Of a stretch of DNA of 64,000 nt, positions 22,707-34,083 are shown one piece after another. The position numbers were made by a program, and so were the translations under genes. Where the stretch lies: the NCBI GenBank assembly GCA_035772785.1, contig JAOCPU010000086.1, positions 19,407 to 83,406 of the forward strand, written 5' to 3'. The stretch is from Phlebiopsis flavidoalba (lineage: Eukaryota > Basidiomycota > Agaricomycetes > Polyporales > Phanerochaetaceae). Numbering within the stretch: the stretch's first letter is position 1; the number at the start of each line of letters is the position of its first letter. A model generated the notes under the pieces. That model made no database searches. It was given only the letters and a program-made list of their open reading frames with translations, and was not told where the DNA came from.

Positions 22707-24640
22707 TATATAAAAAAAAAAAGGTTTGGAGAATGCAGGTTTAGAGGAGTGAATCTGCACGTCTGCGAGCCACGAAAAGAAAGACGCGTCTGAAATTACG
22801 AGCGCGAAGCGTATAATGGGCGTTTGGAAGTGCACGTGACTACCACGTGCTGTCGCCCCTTAGGCTCCGTGTCTATCTGGCGCAGGAATACCGAGACTCC
22901 GAGCCTCGAGGTCTATACATCATCTGCGCCCATGAATCACTCCTTGGACTGCGACACCGACTACGCACTCATTCTCTTTACCTTTGGGCTACCCATGTTT
23001 TCTGATTAACTGCTCTCATTCCGTGAGGACATACGCGCTGCTCATAGCATAAGCCGTTGCTCTTGTCTTCGTCCCAGCCGGAGGAATTCAACGGACGCTC
23101 GCTCTCTATCAAATGACTTTGATGTCTTTGGATGACCACCCCCGACTGGTTGTTGGGTACGCGCACCCTCGCCGATAGTCATTGGAGATCTTCTTCTCAA
23201 GATTCTCCAGGCTCTTCGGAGTCACGCGCTGACTCGGAACTCCCGATGATAAGACTTCGAACGTTTACTCCATCCTCACCTAAAGACTTCCCCCCCCCAC
23301 GTTCACGTGATATACTTCGTCAACAATGAAGTTGCCGACCGACACGCTCGGCGAACACACTTATGTTCTCAGAGCCAAGGCAGATGTATTACACAATCTC
23401 TGTGCACATAAAGATCGGATCAGGGCCTTGTCAGTATGGTCAGGAAACCCACTGGACCCTTATGACGTGCCTGCCCGTATGTGCCTATCTTCATATCCGT
23501 AGCCTCTAACCCGCACTTGATTCCGACTATCCAAAACCTCCGCGCATTTTTTTTTTGGTTTTTCTTGTATTTGTTAGCCCCCCCTCCCCCCCCAGGCCGC
23601 CCGTTTAATTTATAGTTGCATGCCGATCAGGGGTGGAGCGGATACCCAGAAGCAGATATGGATAGGAGAACGAAAGAACAATTGCTTTGGACGTTGGGTC
23701 ATAAGCATGGGCAATAGAGGATCTCCGCGGACACAGCACGAATTTAGCCTCGCTGGCACCAATCTATCACGCGGAGTATCTGACACGCAATATCATACTT
23801 GTTAGAATTGGGAATCGATTCAGATTCAGTAGGATAATAAAAGATATTGAGGAGGGTGCGAAAACGCGGGAAGTGTGGGCGCATGCGAGGTACGTCCCTA
23901 GCAGGATAGCACATACTTTGACTGTGATGCTAATTGAAACAATAGACATTCAGAATACCACTGGCTTGGTAAATCACGTCGGGGATGCACGAGCTGGAAA
24001 GATGGCAATTCCCTCTTCCTATTGTAAAGCAGGCGTAAAATTCACGTCATTGTAACCAAATCCTACACTTGCGCCTGTCCCACACGCAAATCCAGCCCCC
24101 TATACGTGCGATAAAATCCAGTTCAACGCTCCACCACGTCGGTCTTGTCAACGCTTTATGTGGTGCCTTCTTGAGAACTCTATTGCTGAATGAGGTGATC
24201 GCTATCATTGAACTCTTTACGGAAACATCGTGTCCTCAGATTCTAACTATAACGTCTTGTTACTGATATGTCGTCTCTCCACTCTTTGAGTATACAAAAC
24301 CTCGAGACAGCATCGCTACGGGGTCCACACAAGACAGAACCTCAGCACACGCGTTGTTCTACGTGAATCCCTGTTTCAGACCGGCATAGTGACCGAGTGA
24401 TGTATGGAGACACCGCCTATTATCCTACTTGTTGCTTCTGCTGAGGATGACCTACAGCCTAGGTAAGACAATCCTCCCCGACGCGAATCCAGTCGTTGAC
24501 GGCTAACTATGCGCCCATTAATCTGCAGACCTGCCACGCGATAACGAACGAAATCCTCGTATAAATTGGGATCACCTCATTGGGCTGCAACGGTTTGTGG
24601 ATACAACAATCCCTTCCCCGCATCGGCAGCTTGAGATAGC
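22707..24640. other. no supported gene
   Basis: About 1.9 kb with only short open frames. It contains C-rich runs near 23290-23298 and 23578-23593, the latter next to a T-run. Nothing here resembles a conserved protein, an RNA gene or a repeat family seen elsewhere in the window. Confidence 0.35.
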
Positions 24641-27039
24641 ATGTCGACCGCGAGGCTGCCAAATATCGTGACTCGCGGTACTTTTAGCGACCGTATTTGT
24701 AACGCTTTGGTACTACAAGTGGCTCAACCATCAACATCCATTCAGTTTTTTTTCATTATCCGAAGGTGTCCTCACGTCCGACTCCAAGTTGCCCGTATGC
24801 GTGCGTACTGTCACGCTCTAGCGGAAGCTTTTTAACTCGCTGCTGTGCGATAGGTAATGCACGGAAAATCGCCCTAAACCAGGAGAATGTAGGTGACATG
24901 GACTTCGAATATCTCAAGGAATACGGAGCTGTGTGGAGGCTCCGAGGGGGCGCTTGGCGTGCGTCACATTTAAATGTTTAAAATTCGATCTCCTAATCGC
25001 GCCCCTTGAGCAGTCCAATGTTCTCATGCTGGCGGATGCGAAAGGTACCTTTTACGCTCCAACGTATCGATGCGCCCTTAATGTGGCACTCATGGACAAT
25101 GGTGCATCAGGCTCTTCAAACATGTTCTCTCCAAACATCAGGCTACAGCTATCCCCAAGACGGTTCAGAACTCGATAGGACTTTTGTACCATATTACCGG
25201 GAAAAGCATCGGTTGGGCACCTAGTACGTTCGATTCCTTCCCGGCTGTCTCCGTATTGATGATAATCTCGTTGGCATTCAAAAGCCGCGGAAATTCACTC
25301 TAGACATCGTAAAGTAATGAATCCTGCGTTCTCCGTGCCGCAGCTTCGATCTTCCTGCCGCTGTTTCGCCGAGGCGCCAGGAAGGCGCGTCCGTTCCCAT
25401 TTCCCCTTTACGCTGCAAACTCAACACTGCCCTACAGCTCACTCAACTCTGGAAGGAGCACACCCTCAATCAACATCCCAAGGGGTACAACACTATCCGT
25501 GACCGGTTTCCTTGCTCGAACGACTCTCGACATCGTTGGTGAAGGTTAGTTGAACCGCGAGCGTCGGCTTGGGTACACCGCTAACATATTTGGTCGGTAG
25601 TTGCGTTTGATTATGACTTTGGCACGCTGGATGAGAGTGACAACGAGGTCATCAAGGCATATGAGAATATGTTGTGAGTGACAGTGACCAACCGCACTTG
25701 GATGTCATTTACGTGCGACTTGGCCAGCGCCGACTCGCAATTACACCCCAGCAATCTCACCATTATTTTCCATGCAATGTGGTCATACCTCCCGATTTCC
25801 TCCTCTACTCCATCCAATACCTGCCCACCCGCGAATTTCCCGCTTCCGTCGCACGCTCAAGGTCATCAACAACGTCTCGAGCCGGCTCATCGCGAGAGAA
25901 GCGGAAAGACGCCTTGGACAACGACACCAGCGTGAAGGACGTCATGAGCGTACTTGTCCGCGCGAAACGCCTCGGAGGACCCCCGTGCGCGCCTCAGCGA
26001 CGAGGACAATGATGTCCCAGATGTCCGTCATGATGTTCGGGGGGGCACGAGACTACGGCGAACACGCTTTCGTGGATGCTATGGGAGCTCGCGAAACATC
26101 CTGGCTTTCAACAAAAGTTACGCGACGAAATTGCAGAGAAGCGTCGAGAAATCGTTGGGCGCGGCGACGTTGATTTCACCATGGATGATTTAGAAAGTAT
26201 GTCTTACCTACAAGCCATTCTCAAGGTGAGCGCGGCATTGGTCGTCTCAGGGTCACCACGTCTTACGGTTTGCTCAGGAAAACCTTGCGCTACCATCCAA
26301 TTGCGTTCCATATCTTCCGCGTTGCAGGCCCAAGACGATGTCATTCCCCTTGCGGAACCGATTCGTACGGAATCAGGTGACATGATATCCGAGATTCCAG
26401 TCGCACGAGGCCAGATTATTACAATCAACATATGCACTTATAACCGGTGAGTATATTGATTCTACTTCTCTCTTTCTATCTGACCTGTGGTAGACTGCCT
26501 AGCGTTTGGGGAGACGATGCCCACGAATGGAACCCGAAGCGATTCATGGAACAATCTCCCCCTGAAACAAAACAAAAGTCGGAATGTTCGCTAATCTGTG
26601 AGCTGTCCCCAAGCTTGTTGCTACTCAGTTCTCTAACGCATCTGTAGAATGACTTTCTGTGAGTGGCCACTGTCGAAGCCGATTGTGCGTAAGATTCAAT
26701 CCTGACGCAACTCCCAAGCTGCTGGCGTGCGAAATTGCATAGGGCAAGTCCCGTCAGCATTTATACTTCTTCTTACTGACATTTGTCCTGCAGATGGAAA
26801 TTTGCGTCAGTTCTACACAAGTAATTCAGATACGAATGTCAAGTACTGACTTTTACTCCGCGCTGTCAGGTTGATCGAACTCCAGGCCGTCATAGTCGAG
26901 CTCATCGAGAACTTCCAGTTCTCTCTTCCTGCTGAGAAGGTAGAGGTCCTCAGAGCTCCAACAATGGCCATGGCGCCGCTCGTCAAGGGGAGGGTCGAAG
27001 AGGGGTTTCCAGCTGCCTTTGCACGTCACCCCAATTTGA
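24641..27039 (+). CDS. cytochrome P450 monooxygenase (microsomal, frame broken)
   Basis: A haem-thiolate monooxygenase, expected in the ER membrane with NADPH-P450 reductase as electron donor. In order: an N-terminal anchor (AVLLATVFVTLWYYKWLNHQ, 24679-24738), EYLKEYGAVWRLRG (24908), SLQTSGYSYP (25130), RHRKVMNPAFSVPQL (25303-25345), ARTTLDIVGE (25517), the I-helix GHETTANTLSWMLWELAKHP (26045-26104) with the acid-Thr pair as E-T-T, TLRYHPIAFHIFRVAG (the ExxR region, about 26283-26330), NPKRF (26531), haem loop SAGVRNCIGWKFA with the Cys codon at 26736-26738, and the C-terminus QLPLHVTPI before TGA at 27037-27039. It resembles basidiomycete multigene P450 families; the subfamily and substrate cannot be told. 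At least eight breaks are single extra bases in short homopolymers, for example seven G where six fit at 26040. Confidence 0.88.
26598..26869 (+). other. four-intron cluster across the P450 haem loop, with 11- and 25-nt exons
   Basis: Introns at 26598-26647 (GTGAGC...CTGTAG), 26659-26718 (GTGAGT...CCCAAG), 26744-26793 (GCAAGT...CTGCAG) and 26821-26869 (GTAATT...TGTCAG) bracket exons of 11 nt (26648-26658), 25 nt (26719-26743) and 27 nt (26794-26820). Only this splicing gives the uninterrupted reading LMTFSAGVRNCIGWKFA then SVLHKLIELQAV. The third intron has a GC-AG boundary with an otherwise consensus donor. Confidence 0.8.
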
Positions 27040-27483
27040 TGGGGGGCTCTCACGTTAAACCCGCATTCAGAGACACTCGGTTATTATCGCGTTGGGATTG
27101 GACAATCTCGTATATGATCGAGTCAAAATGTAGAAGACACAAGCTTTGTTTATGATCAGAACAGTACACATTTTCCTGCCTATAACGAAATCCTGAACGT
27201 TTATCGAACCGAGCCAGCGAAAAGACGAGAAGAAGAGAAAGAAACACAGGCGTGAGAGAACACAAACACCAGGGCACAGACGAGAGCAAGGCCAGACCGA
27301 GCAAGAGCAGACAGAAGTCCCAATGAAGCACAGATAGGATCGTGACGAGACGTAGGCCGCGAGAGTCAGAACCAGCCAGGCGGCGGGACGTTTTTTCTCC
27401 TTGCAGACGCGCGACGCAACCGCTTGCGCTGCCTCCGGCACGGCAGCCGAAGCTTGAAGCGACCACCATAGTTCGATCGCCGG
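27040..27483. other. intergenic region between convergent genes
   Basis: Purine-rich on the plus strand around 27200-27330. A long minus-strand open frame crosses it, but its hydrophobic stretch follows from this base composition and it shows no domain, so I leave it out. Confidence 0.35.
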
Positions 27484-28571
27484 TTAACCGACCCAAGGAT
27501 CCGGCTCCGACTTGGCGGGCATCTCGCGTCGACAGGCACGCGGAGGTAGTCGACCCGCGTACATCGCACACATCTCAAACAGCGCGAGCTTGACATCGCC
27601 GTGCGTGTCGGCCGGGGCGGGCTCGCGTCGGGGGCACTCGTCGATGACGATCGCCGGCGCGGCCTCCGCGGCGTCCTCCGCGATGAGGCTCAGCACGGGC
27701 CGCCGCGAGACGTTTGCGCGTCGTCTTGGTCGACCCGTTCGGCTTCACGACGAGGTACGTTCAGCTTCGCTGCTCTTGACCACGAGCACGGATCGGCGGC
27801 GGCGCGGGGATGTGCACGACGTCCAGCACGGGCGCGGCAGTTGGTTTTTTTTTTCGGTATATATGGGACCCAGGGGATGAGGCTCGCCGGTGCAGAGGGG
27901 TCCGCCGGCGCGTAGGAGCTCGCGCGCTGGAGCTCCCAGTATTGGTCGTGTTCGGCGACCCAAGCCTTGGAGGTAGGAGACATGGAGCGCGAGCCGGGGA
28001 AATCGGTATATAAGCAGCAGAGTTTGACTTGGCGAAGAGCGCGCTCCAGAAAGTAGTGTTGAAAAGCCAGAAACGGCGCGAGTCTCAGAAGGCTCAGCCG
28101 CAGAGTGAATATAAATGTTGTTTTTATCGTCATACTGCACTTGAGTAAGTTCCCGCTCGCAAGGCACAGATATAAAACGCACGCGTGGGTTCTGCTTCGT
28201 CTTCCAATCCTTTGAACGACCCACTCACATGCGCCCAGCCACACGGTCCCTCAGAAACCGCGGCACAAGCAGCGCCCGGAGCGTCGAACTGCTCAATGTA
28301 GGACTGCCAGCTCGCGCGGTCGGACCTTCTTCCGGCGCTCGGAGACACAAGCCTGCGCACGGCATAGACCGCGAGCAGAAGAAACGCGAGTGCAAAGACG
28401 GCGGAGATAACCCAGAAGACGTGCGGCGCGCGCGCGTGGGGGCCGGGCGAGGAGCGCGGCGGGACGGGGGCCATCGTGCGCGGGTGTGTCTTGAGGTGGC
28501 GGAAGGGGTGAGGAGGCGAGGTAGCCCGACGCGGGGCATTTTAGTATCTGGCGAAGGAGGCTTGCAGGCAT
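27484..28571 (-). CDS. uncharacterised protein with one N-terminal membrane helix
   Basis: Not recognised. On the minus strand, MAPVPPRSSPGPHARAPHVF (from 28474) leads into WVISAVFALAFLLLAVYAVR, a clear single membrane-spanning segment, then RASWQSYIEQFDAPGAA. A likely intron (donor GTGAGTGGGTC near 28229, acceptor near 28136) is followed by YDDKNNIYIHSAAEPSETRA, a stretch around SKAWVAEHDQYWELQ (27970-27925), and a C-terminal region reading VVKSSEAERT, with AIVIDECPRREPAPADTHGD about 27640 in a further frame. A methionine further upstream at 28571 (MPASLLRQILKCPASG) is the alternative start. The arrangement suggests a small type II or signal-anchored membrane protein. It lies between the P450 and the hexose transporter, without evidence of a shared role. 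Confidence 0.4.
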
Positions 28572-29434
28572 GTTAGCGGGGGGGGCGTTTGGCCTCCCGA
28601 GAAGACCGAGAGTCGGGCGACGTGCCAGCCTTCGTTCGTTCAGGTTTCGCGATTGCGGACGCGAGAGTGCGCGCGGGGCGTGTTTGCCATTGCGGCTGGC
28701 TGTATGCTGTCTCCGCGGTCGATCGCCAAATCACAGACGCGACGGTCATTAGGCGTCCTGTGAAATGCTAGTCGTAAGTTTAGAAGTAATGACGAAGAGA
28801 AGGGAGGGTTTTGCACCTTGGGTGCTCACCATGTAAGTATACCGGAAGCGTTCACCGACGCAATGTCCAGCGTACCATCACAGTGCCGATCGCAAGGAGT
28901 CAAGCTGCGTCATCTCGCATGTACAATGTTGAGCATGGCGATGAGTCTTTGGAATATACGCGGTGATGGGAATAGCGATACACAATGGTCGAAGAGGAAT
29001 TACAGTGATAAAAAGTCAGCGCCGGAAGTTGCTGCCTGAGGCTTCAAAACCCGCTCTATCAACCGAAAGCGCTTGCCCTTTCGGAGTTAAAAGCGAAAGA
29101 AGTCCGCTGATAATCAGTCCGACGCCTAATTACTGCTCGTTACTCACCCTCATCTTCCCTCAAACTCCACTCTCACGCAAACGAACAATGTCCTTTCAAC
29201 GTGATTTTGGTATATATGGCAAAACATACAAGCACAACACCAGGCGAAAGATTAAGGTCGTACGGGGGTATTATAGTAATACAACGGGGCGTGAGTGGAC
29301 TATATGCTAAATGAGCAAGTGTGTGTATGCGTGTCGGTTCATGAACGAAAAAAAGTGTCCCGGGTCGATATGTGCGTTGCGCCACGGCTAGTGTACATTG
29401 GTGTGTGTTTTGGGTTGGGGAGAAATGGGGAGGA
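28572..29434. other. intergenic, no supported gene
   Basis: Upstream region of the membrane protein and 3' flank of the hexose transporter. A plus-strand open frame at 28963-29310 (115 codons) has no conserved features. Confidence 0.35.
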
Positions 29435-31456
29435 CTAGACGGTCTTCTCGGCGGGCGCAGGCACGCCGTTGGCCGTTCGGTGTGGGGCTCGCCGCGACCT
29501 TCTCGAGATGCGGCCCTCCTCGATGCCCTCGGGGCTCCCCCCTTGCGGTACGTCTCCGCGACGCGTCCCGCCTCGACGATGTCCGCGCGGTCGCCGAAGC
29601 CCTCAGGGGGGCCCACGTCGCCGAGTTCCAGGGCCTGCACGCGGGGTCGCAGTACATCATGTCGACGCTCTCGAGCGAGAGGTCGCTGCTCTCGTAGAGG
29701 AAAGAAGTACACGATGACCGCGCCGGTGAGGTTGCACGCCGCAAAGACGAAGCCGTAGCGGTACTGGATCGCCTTGGTGATGAACGGCGTGAAGAACGCG
29801 ATGAGGAAGTTCCAGAGCCAGTTGCTCCCCGCCGCGAGGCTCGCCTGGTACGAGCGCGTCCGCGTCGGGAACGTCTCGCCCGTCAGGATCCAGATGCCCG
29901 GCGCCCACGTCATCGCGTAGCCCAGGATGAACAGGCACGCGGACACGATCATCAGCTTGCCGATGTTCTCGGGTCCGTCTTCGGGTCCTTGGCCGTGCCC
30001 GCCGCCGCGAACACGAACAGCCACGCGGACTGCCAGATCCCGCCGACGATGAGCGGCCGCCGGCGCCCCGAAGCGCTCCATCACGTACATCCCGCCGAAC
30101 GTGCAGCCAAAGTTGACCGCGCCGAGGATGATCTGCGTGACGAACGAGTCGCTGATGCCGACGGACTGGAAGATGGTCGCGCCGTACTACAGTACCCCTG
30201 GTCAGTATCGAGCCGTGTATTCAACTGGTGGTGCACTCACGTAGAAAAAGTAGTTGGCGCCGGTCAGCTGCTGGAACATCTGGAGGGTCATCATGAGGAG
30301 CGTGCGGTAGAGCTGCTTGCGCTCGGGCTTGAAGCAGTCGATGAAGCCCGCCTTGACGTTCTTCTCGTACTCGATCGAGCTGCGGAGGTCCTCGAGCTCG
30401 CGGTGGATCTTCTTGTTGTCGTCCGCCTCGTGCAGGGGGATACCGCGCGAGCGGGCGCGGCGAGCGAGATGCGGGCCTCGTCGTAGCGGCCCTTGGCAGC
30501 GAGCCAACGCGGGGACTCGGGCATGGTGAGGATGCGACGCCGAGGATGACGGGCCAGATGAGACCGATACCGATGACGGTGCGCCATGAGCCAGAGCCGT
30601 CGATTTGGCGGGTTCCGATGGCGATACAGTCTGGTGAGAACGGTCAGGCTGTTTTTTTTTTTTTCGCGAGCCGGTAGAGTGCTGACTCACATGCGACAAG
30701 GATACCAAAGGTGATGAAGAGCTGGTACGTCGCGGTCAGCGTACCACGGATCTGCGGGGGCGCGGTCTCGGCCTGGTACATGGGCACCGCGGCACTGAGG
30801 GCACCGACACCGAGACCGCTGATGAGACGACCGACGGCGACCTGGGGCCCACGAGTGGAAGGCGGTGATTTGCACGAGAACGCCGATGATGAACACCGAG
30901 CACTCGGGGAGGTCATGGCTTTCCGACGACCGAGCGTGTCCGCGATCCTGGACGGCGGGCAAGGGTGAGTGGCGCGTGATTGTCGACGGAGAACGCGGCT
31001 TACCTTGCGCCAAGCAGTGCGCCGATCAAGGTACCGATGGAGAGGAGGGCGACGATGAGGCCTTCACGGACGATCGAGAAGTGGCACGTCGAGGAGGGGT
31101 CGGTGCGGTCCGAGCAGGTGGCGAACCGCTCGAGAAAGTCGGGCATGAGCAGGATATCAGAGATTTGACCGGTGTCGTACTACAGCAAGACAAGGTTAGG
31201 GTGCGAGGGTGGCCGTGGAGGTGAGGTCATGACTTACACCAAAGATGAACTGAATGGAGCAGGTGACAAGCGATCAGGGCCAGGCACTGGGTCAGGAGGA
31301 CTGAATTACTTACACCACCCATGGACGCCAACAAGGCAAGCATGATGGCGGTGTAGCCTATTGGACACCTTGCCTGGAGACCGATCGCGCGTGAGTCCTG
31401 CTGCCACTAGACCCGGAGAAATGTCGAGGAAACACTCACGCGTGAAAGAGAGCCAT
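29435..31456 (-). CDS. MFS hexose transporter (sugar porter family, frame broken)
   Basis: A 12-helix plasma-membrane hexose:proton symporter or facilitator. Segments on the minus strand match the family closely: MALFH start (31456), YTAIMLALLASMGG, FIFG-YDTGQISDILLMPDF, VREGLIVALLSIGTLIGALL, ADTLGRRKA (the G-R-R-K loop 2-3 motif), VGRLISGLGVGALSAAVPMY with QAETAPPQIRGTL, LTMPESPRWLAAKGRYDEAR (the PESPR motif), QMFQQLTGANYFFYY, SACLFILGYAMTWAPGIWIL, TGETFPTRTRSYQASLAAG, YRYGFVFAACNLTGAVIVYF, and VDMMYCDP. It ends GVPAPAEKTV at 29435. The QQLTGANYFFY and PETRT-type elements fit fungal high-affinity glucose transporters. Frame breaks include an extra G in ERFG-RRRPL (near 30070), a missing G at DPENIG, and an extra T in VIVYFF (near 29712). 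Short introns are present, including two around a 12-nt exon. Confidence 0.9.
31238..31249 (-). other. 12-nt microexon (FIFG) of the hexose transporter
   Basis: On the minus strand the intron 31313-31250 (GTAAGTAATT...TTCAG) and the intron 31237-31180 (GTAAGTCATG...CTGTAG) leave a single 12-nt exon TTCATCTTTGGT. Splicing joins SMGG-FIFG-YDTGQIS, the canonical end of helix 1 in sugar porters, so the tiny exon is needed for the protein. Confidence 0.75.
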
Positions 31457-34083
31457 CAGAGCCGGGCGACGCGGAACGAGGCTCGCAAGAGCGGCGACGG
31501 TGTTGTGGTGCGGGAAAAGCTGCCGGGGAGCCTGGGCAGCAGCAGACGAGTGTGGGGAGGAGGTGTTGTTGAGACTTGGAGTGAGTGAAAGAAGCAGGAG
31601 GGGCCCGTAGGGTTCCGCCTTATAACTCTCAGAGGGGCTCCGCCTGCGCTGTCGCTCGTGCCATCGACGGCCGAGGCATTGTCGCGTTGGCACGTGGCCT
31701 GCTCACAAAATTTTTTTTGGCTATGACATCACAGGGGATGATAGAAAGTCACCAGCGCCGTGGCTGTGAAGCCGGCTGGGTGGAGCTCAGACCCTCGAGA
31801 CGGGGCCCAATATCAGGGCAGCCTCCGAGACCACCAACGGGGCCCCCCGAGTGCGGAGAACGATCTGCCGGCCATCTGCTCTGCTCGCCAGTCCTTCATC
31901 GTCGTCGTACAGCGACCGCTCCATCCTCTGTATGCCTCGCTGCCGTCGCGCGTCCCCCAGTCGCGGTCAGCTGCCCCTAGCCACAATTCAGGGCGGGACG
32001 CCTGGCGACACTCACCGATGACCTGGAGCGTGCTTGCAGCTGATTTGGAGCCCCCGCCGTCCCAGAAGTCTGGCAACTTTGGGCCATCCTAGACGTCGCG
32101 TTCCCGTTCCCATTGGACGACGCCCCACCAAAGCCCTCCAGCATGATCCGGCTTCGGGCAGAGGGACCTTATCCGCTTTGCCCTCTTGGCCGTACGGCTA
32201 GCCGGGGCTGATCCACCCCTGGCCCTTCCTGGGCCTCGACGGCGGTTTTTTTTCTGTGCGCGCGCGGTCGCGGCGGCCTGCAGCCACCGCCGCTCGACTC
32301 GAGCAACGCGCGGAGGGTAGGCTGGGGGAGCGCGGTCGACGCCTGAGGGCCTTTGGCCGACCATGTGCGCAGCGTAGGGGACCGCTGATGGGGGCCCCGT
32401 TGCGAAAAAATCACCTCGGCCGCGTCGGGGGTGTAAGGCGGCATGCTTCAACTCCGGCACCGAAGGTGACACAGGCGCCGTGGCACCCCACGCACATCGG
32501 GAGTGACGTCTCGTGCAAAAATCCTTTTCGCGTCCCCGACTCGTCATCCTGAACCGGACTCATGATTGGGAGGAAAACTATTACAGGACGCGTGTTTGAG
32601 CAATATATCCCAAAGAAAGAGTACGAGCAGCTGATAAACCTGCGGCACCCGACCTCGTTTTGGCCCCGCCTTTCCGTGGTTCAGAATCTGACCACACGGC
32701 CTGCGGCTAGCGAATCCGATTGTCGGGCACTTGCCAAGTCCTAGAACGAACGTCGCTACTCATCCAACACTGACCGGCCTGCAGGTACACGCCGCTTCTA
32801 GATGCCTTGGCGAAATAGTCGCACACACGCACGCCTTCTCTCGGTTCTGTTTCTCTCTCGTCTGTTGAACGCAGGATCGCCGCAGAGACACGGGCAGCAC
32901 TCCGCAGGTTAGACCCGCGTTCCTTTCCCCGCAAAACGACTGCAACCACCTCTGCGCGCTGGCCCAATGATCCCCCCGTGCTGTCCCCATAGACTCACCT
33001 AGAACCCAAATATACCCCAGCAGAGTTCTTCTTCCGTACCTGCCCATGCATTTCAATCCAACCCGCAGTCCTGTCGATGAACCGCCCGCCCAGTAGAGTG
33101 TGCCGTGCGCAGCGAACACGACGCAGCGCAGCGCCCGGGCACCGCGCCCCGCCTGGGCTTGCTGCGTGCCCGCGCATGGCGTTGCAGGCGCGCGTGCAAG
33201 TACGTCGAGACCCGTCAGAGAAGGGCGAGAACACGCGTGTGCCGCCGCGGTGGGAACCCCGGGGGATCGTCACTCTTCGTCTCTTTACCCGGGTCGTTCA
33301 CATGGCGTCTCTCTTCTCTGGGTGTGTTTACTGCTTACTCTTGAGCCAGACGTGCTTACTTACGTGTAAGGGGAGTCATGATTCGGGCTAAGCTCCGCCT
33401 GTCGATCTAAGCGATAGGATGGAACGCGGGGCGTGGGGGAAGTTACATATCCAATCCGCAATTTTTCCCTTCTTCTTTCTGGGGGGGTACCTCTTCTCGC
33501 CCCCCGCGCGTTTTACCCCCGTGGTGACTACTGGGGGTACCTTGCAAGCACGATCGCCATACCCGTTATATACCCGTAGCTGAACGCAGTCGGGGACGTA
33601 CGACGCGGTGCGTCGATGGATGGACGGACGGTATACAACGGGCCACATTGATGAGAATCCGCCTGCGGAATGCTCGCGCCCGCTCTTTACCGCGCAGGCA
33701 CGGCGATATTCGCCGCGCCGCCCCGCGGGAGATCGCTCCGCGGGGAGGATCGTTCGCGGTGCGTGCTTTGTCAGTCTGTGCTGCGAAGCGGGGTCGAAGC
33801 GGGCGGGCGCGGTGTGCTTACTGCTTGCTTTTCTGCTTGCTGTCGATATGGGCTCTGCTGTGTGGGGTTCTGAGGATGGGGAGAGCGATCTGCGTGTCGT
33901 GTGGTTGAGGTGCGGGATTGGCTGGGAGTGGGGGATGTGCGACAAACAACGCGGTTGGTGTGCAGCGCACGATTGGCTTGATAATCTAATGAGAGTTCGT
34001 TCAGAGAGCGGGTGTAGTGGCACAGATGGGCTAAATGGGGGGATTGTCGTTCGGTTACCATCGAGGCACGAAAACGTTGTTTA
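31457..34083. other. transporter upstream region; overlapping open frames without support
   Basis: The first few hundred bases upstream of the transporter contain no TATA box I trust. From 31.6 to 34.08 kb the sequence is GC-rich with long open frames on both strands (for example 32089-32547 minus, 33388-34023 minus, 33608-34084 plus). These overlap each other and are dominated by Arg, Pro, Ser and Ala, so they look like by-products of composition. No gene is called. Confidence 0.35.

Noticed and set aside
27050..27571. Minus-strand frame of 173 codons with a hydrophobic stretch
   Set aside because: The hydrophobic run comes from purine-rich plus-strand sequence (GAGAAGAAGAGAAAG-type), no start context or homology; overlaps the 3' end of the P450.
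29372..31588. Plus-strand open frames across the hexose transporter
   Set aside because: Antisense shadows of the conserved minus-strand gene.
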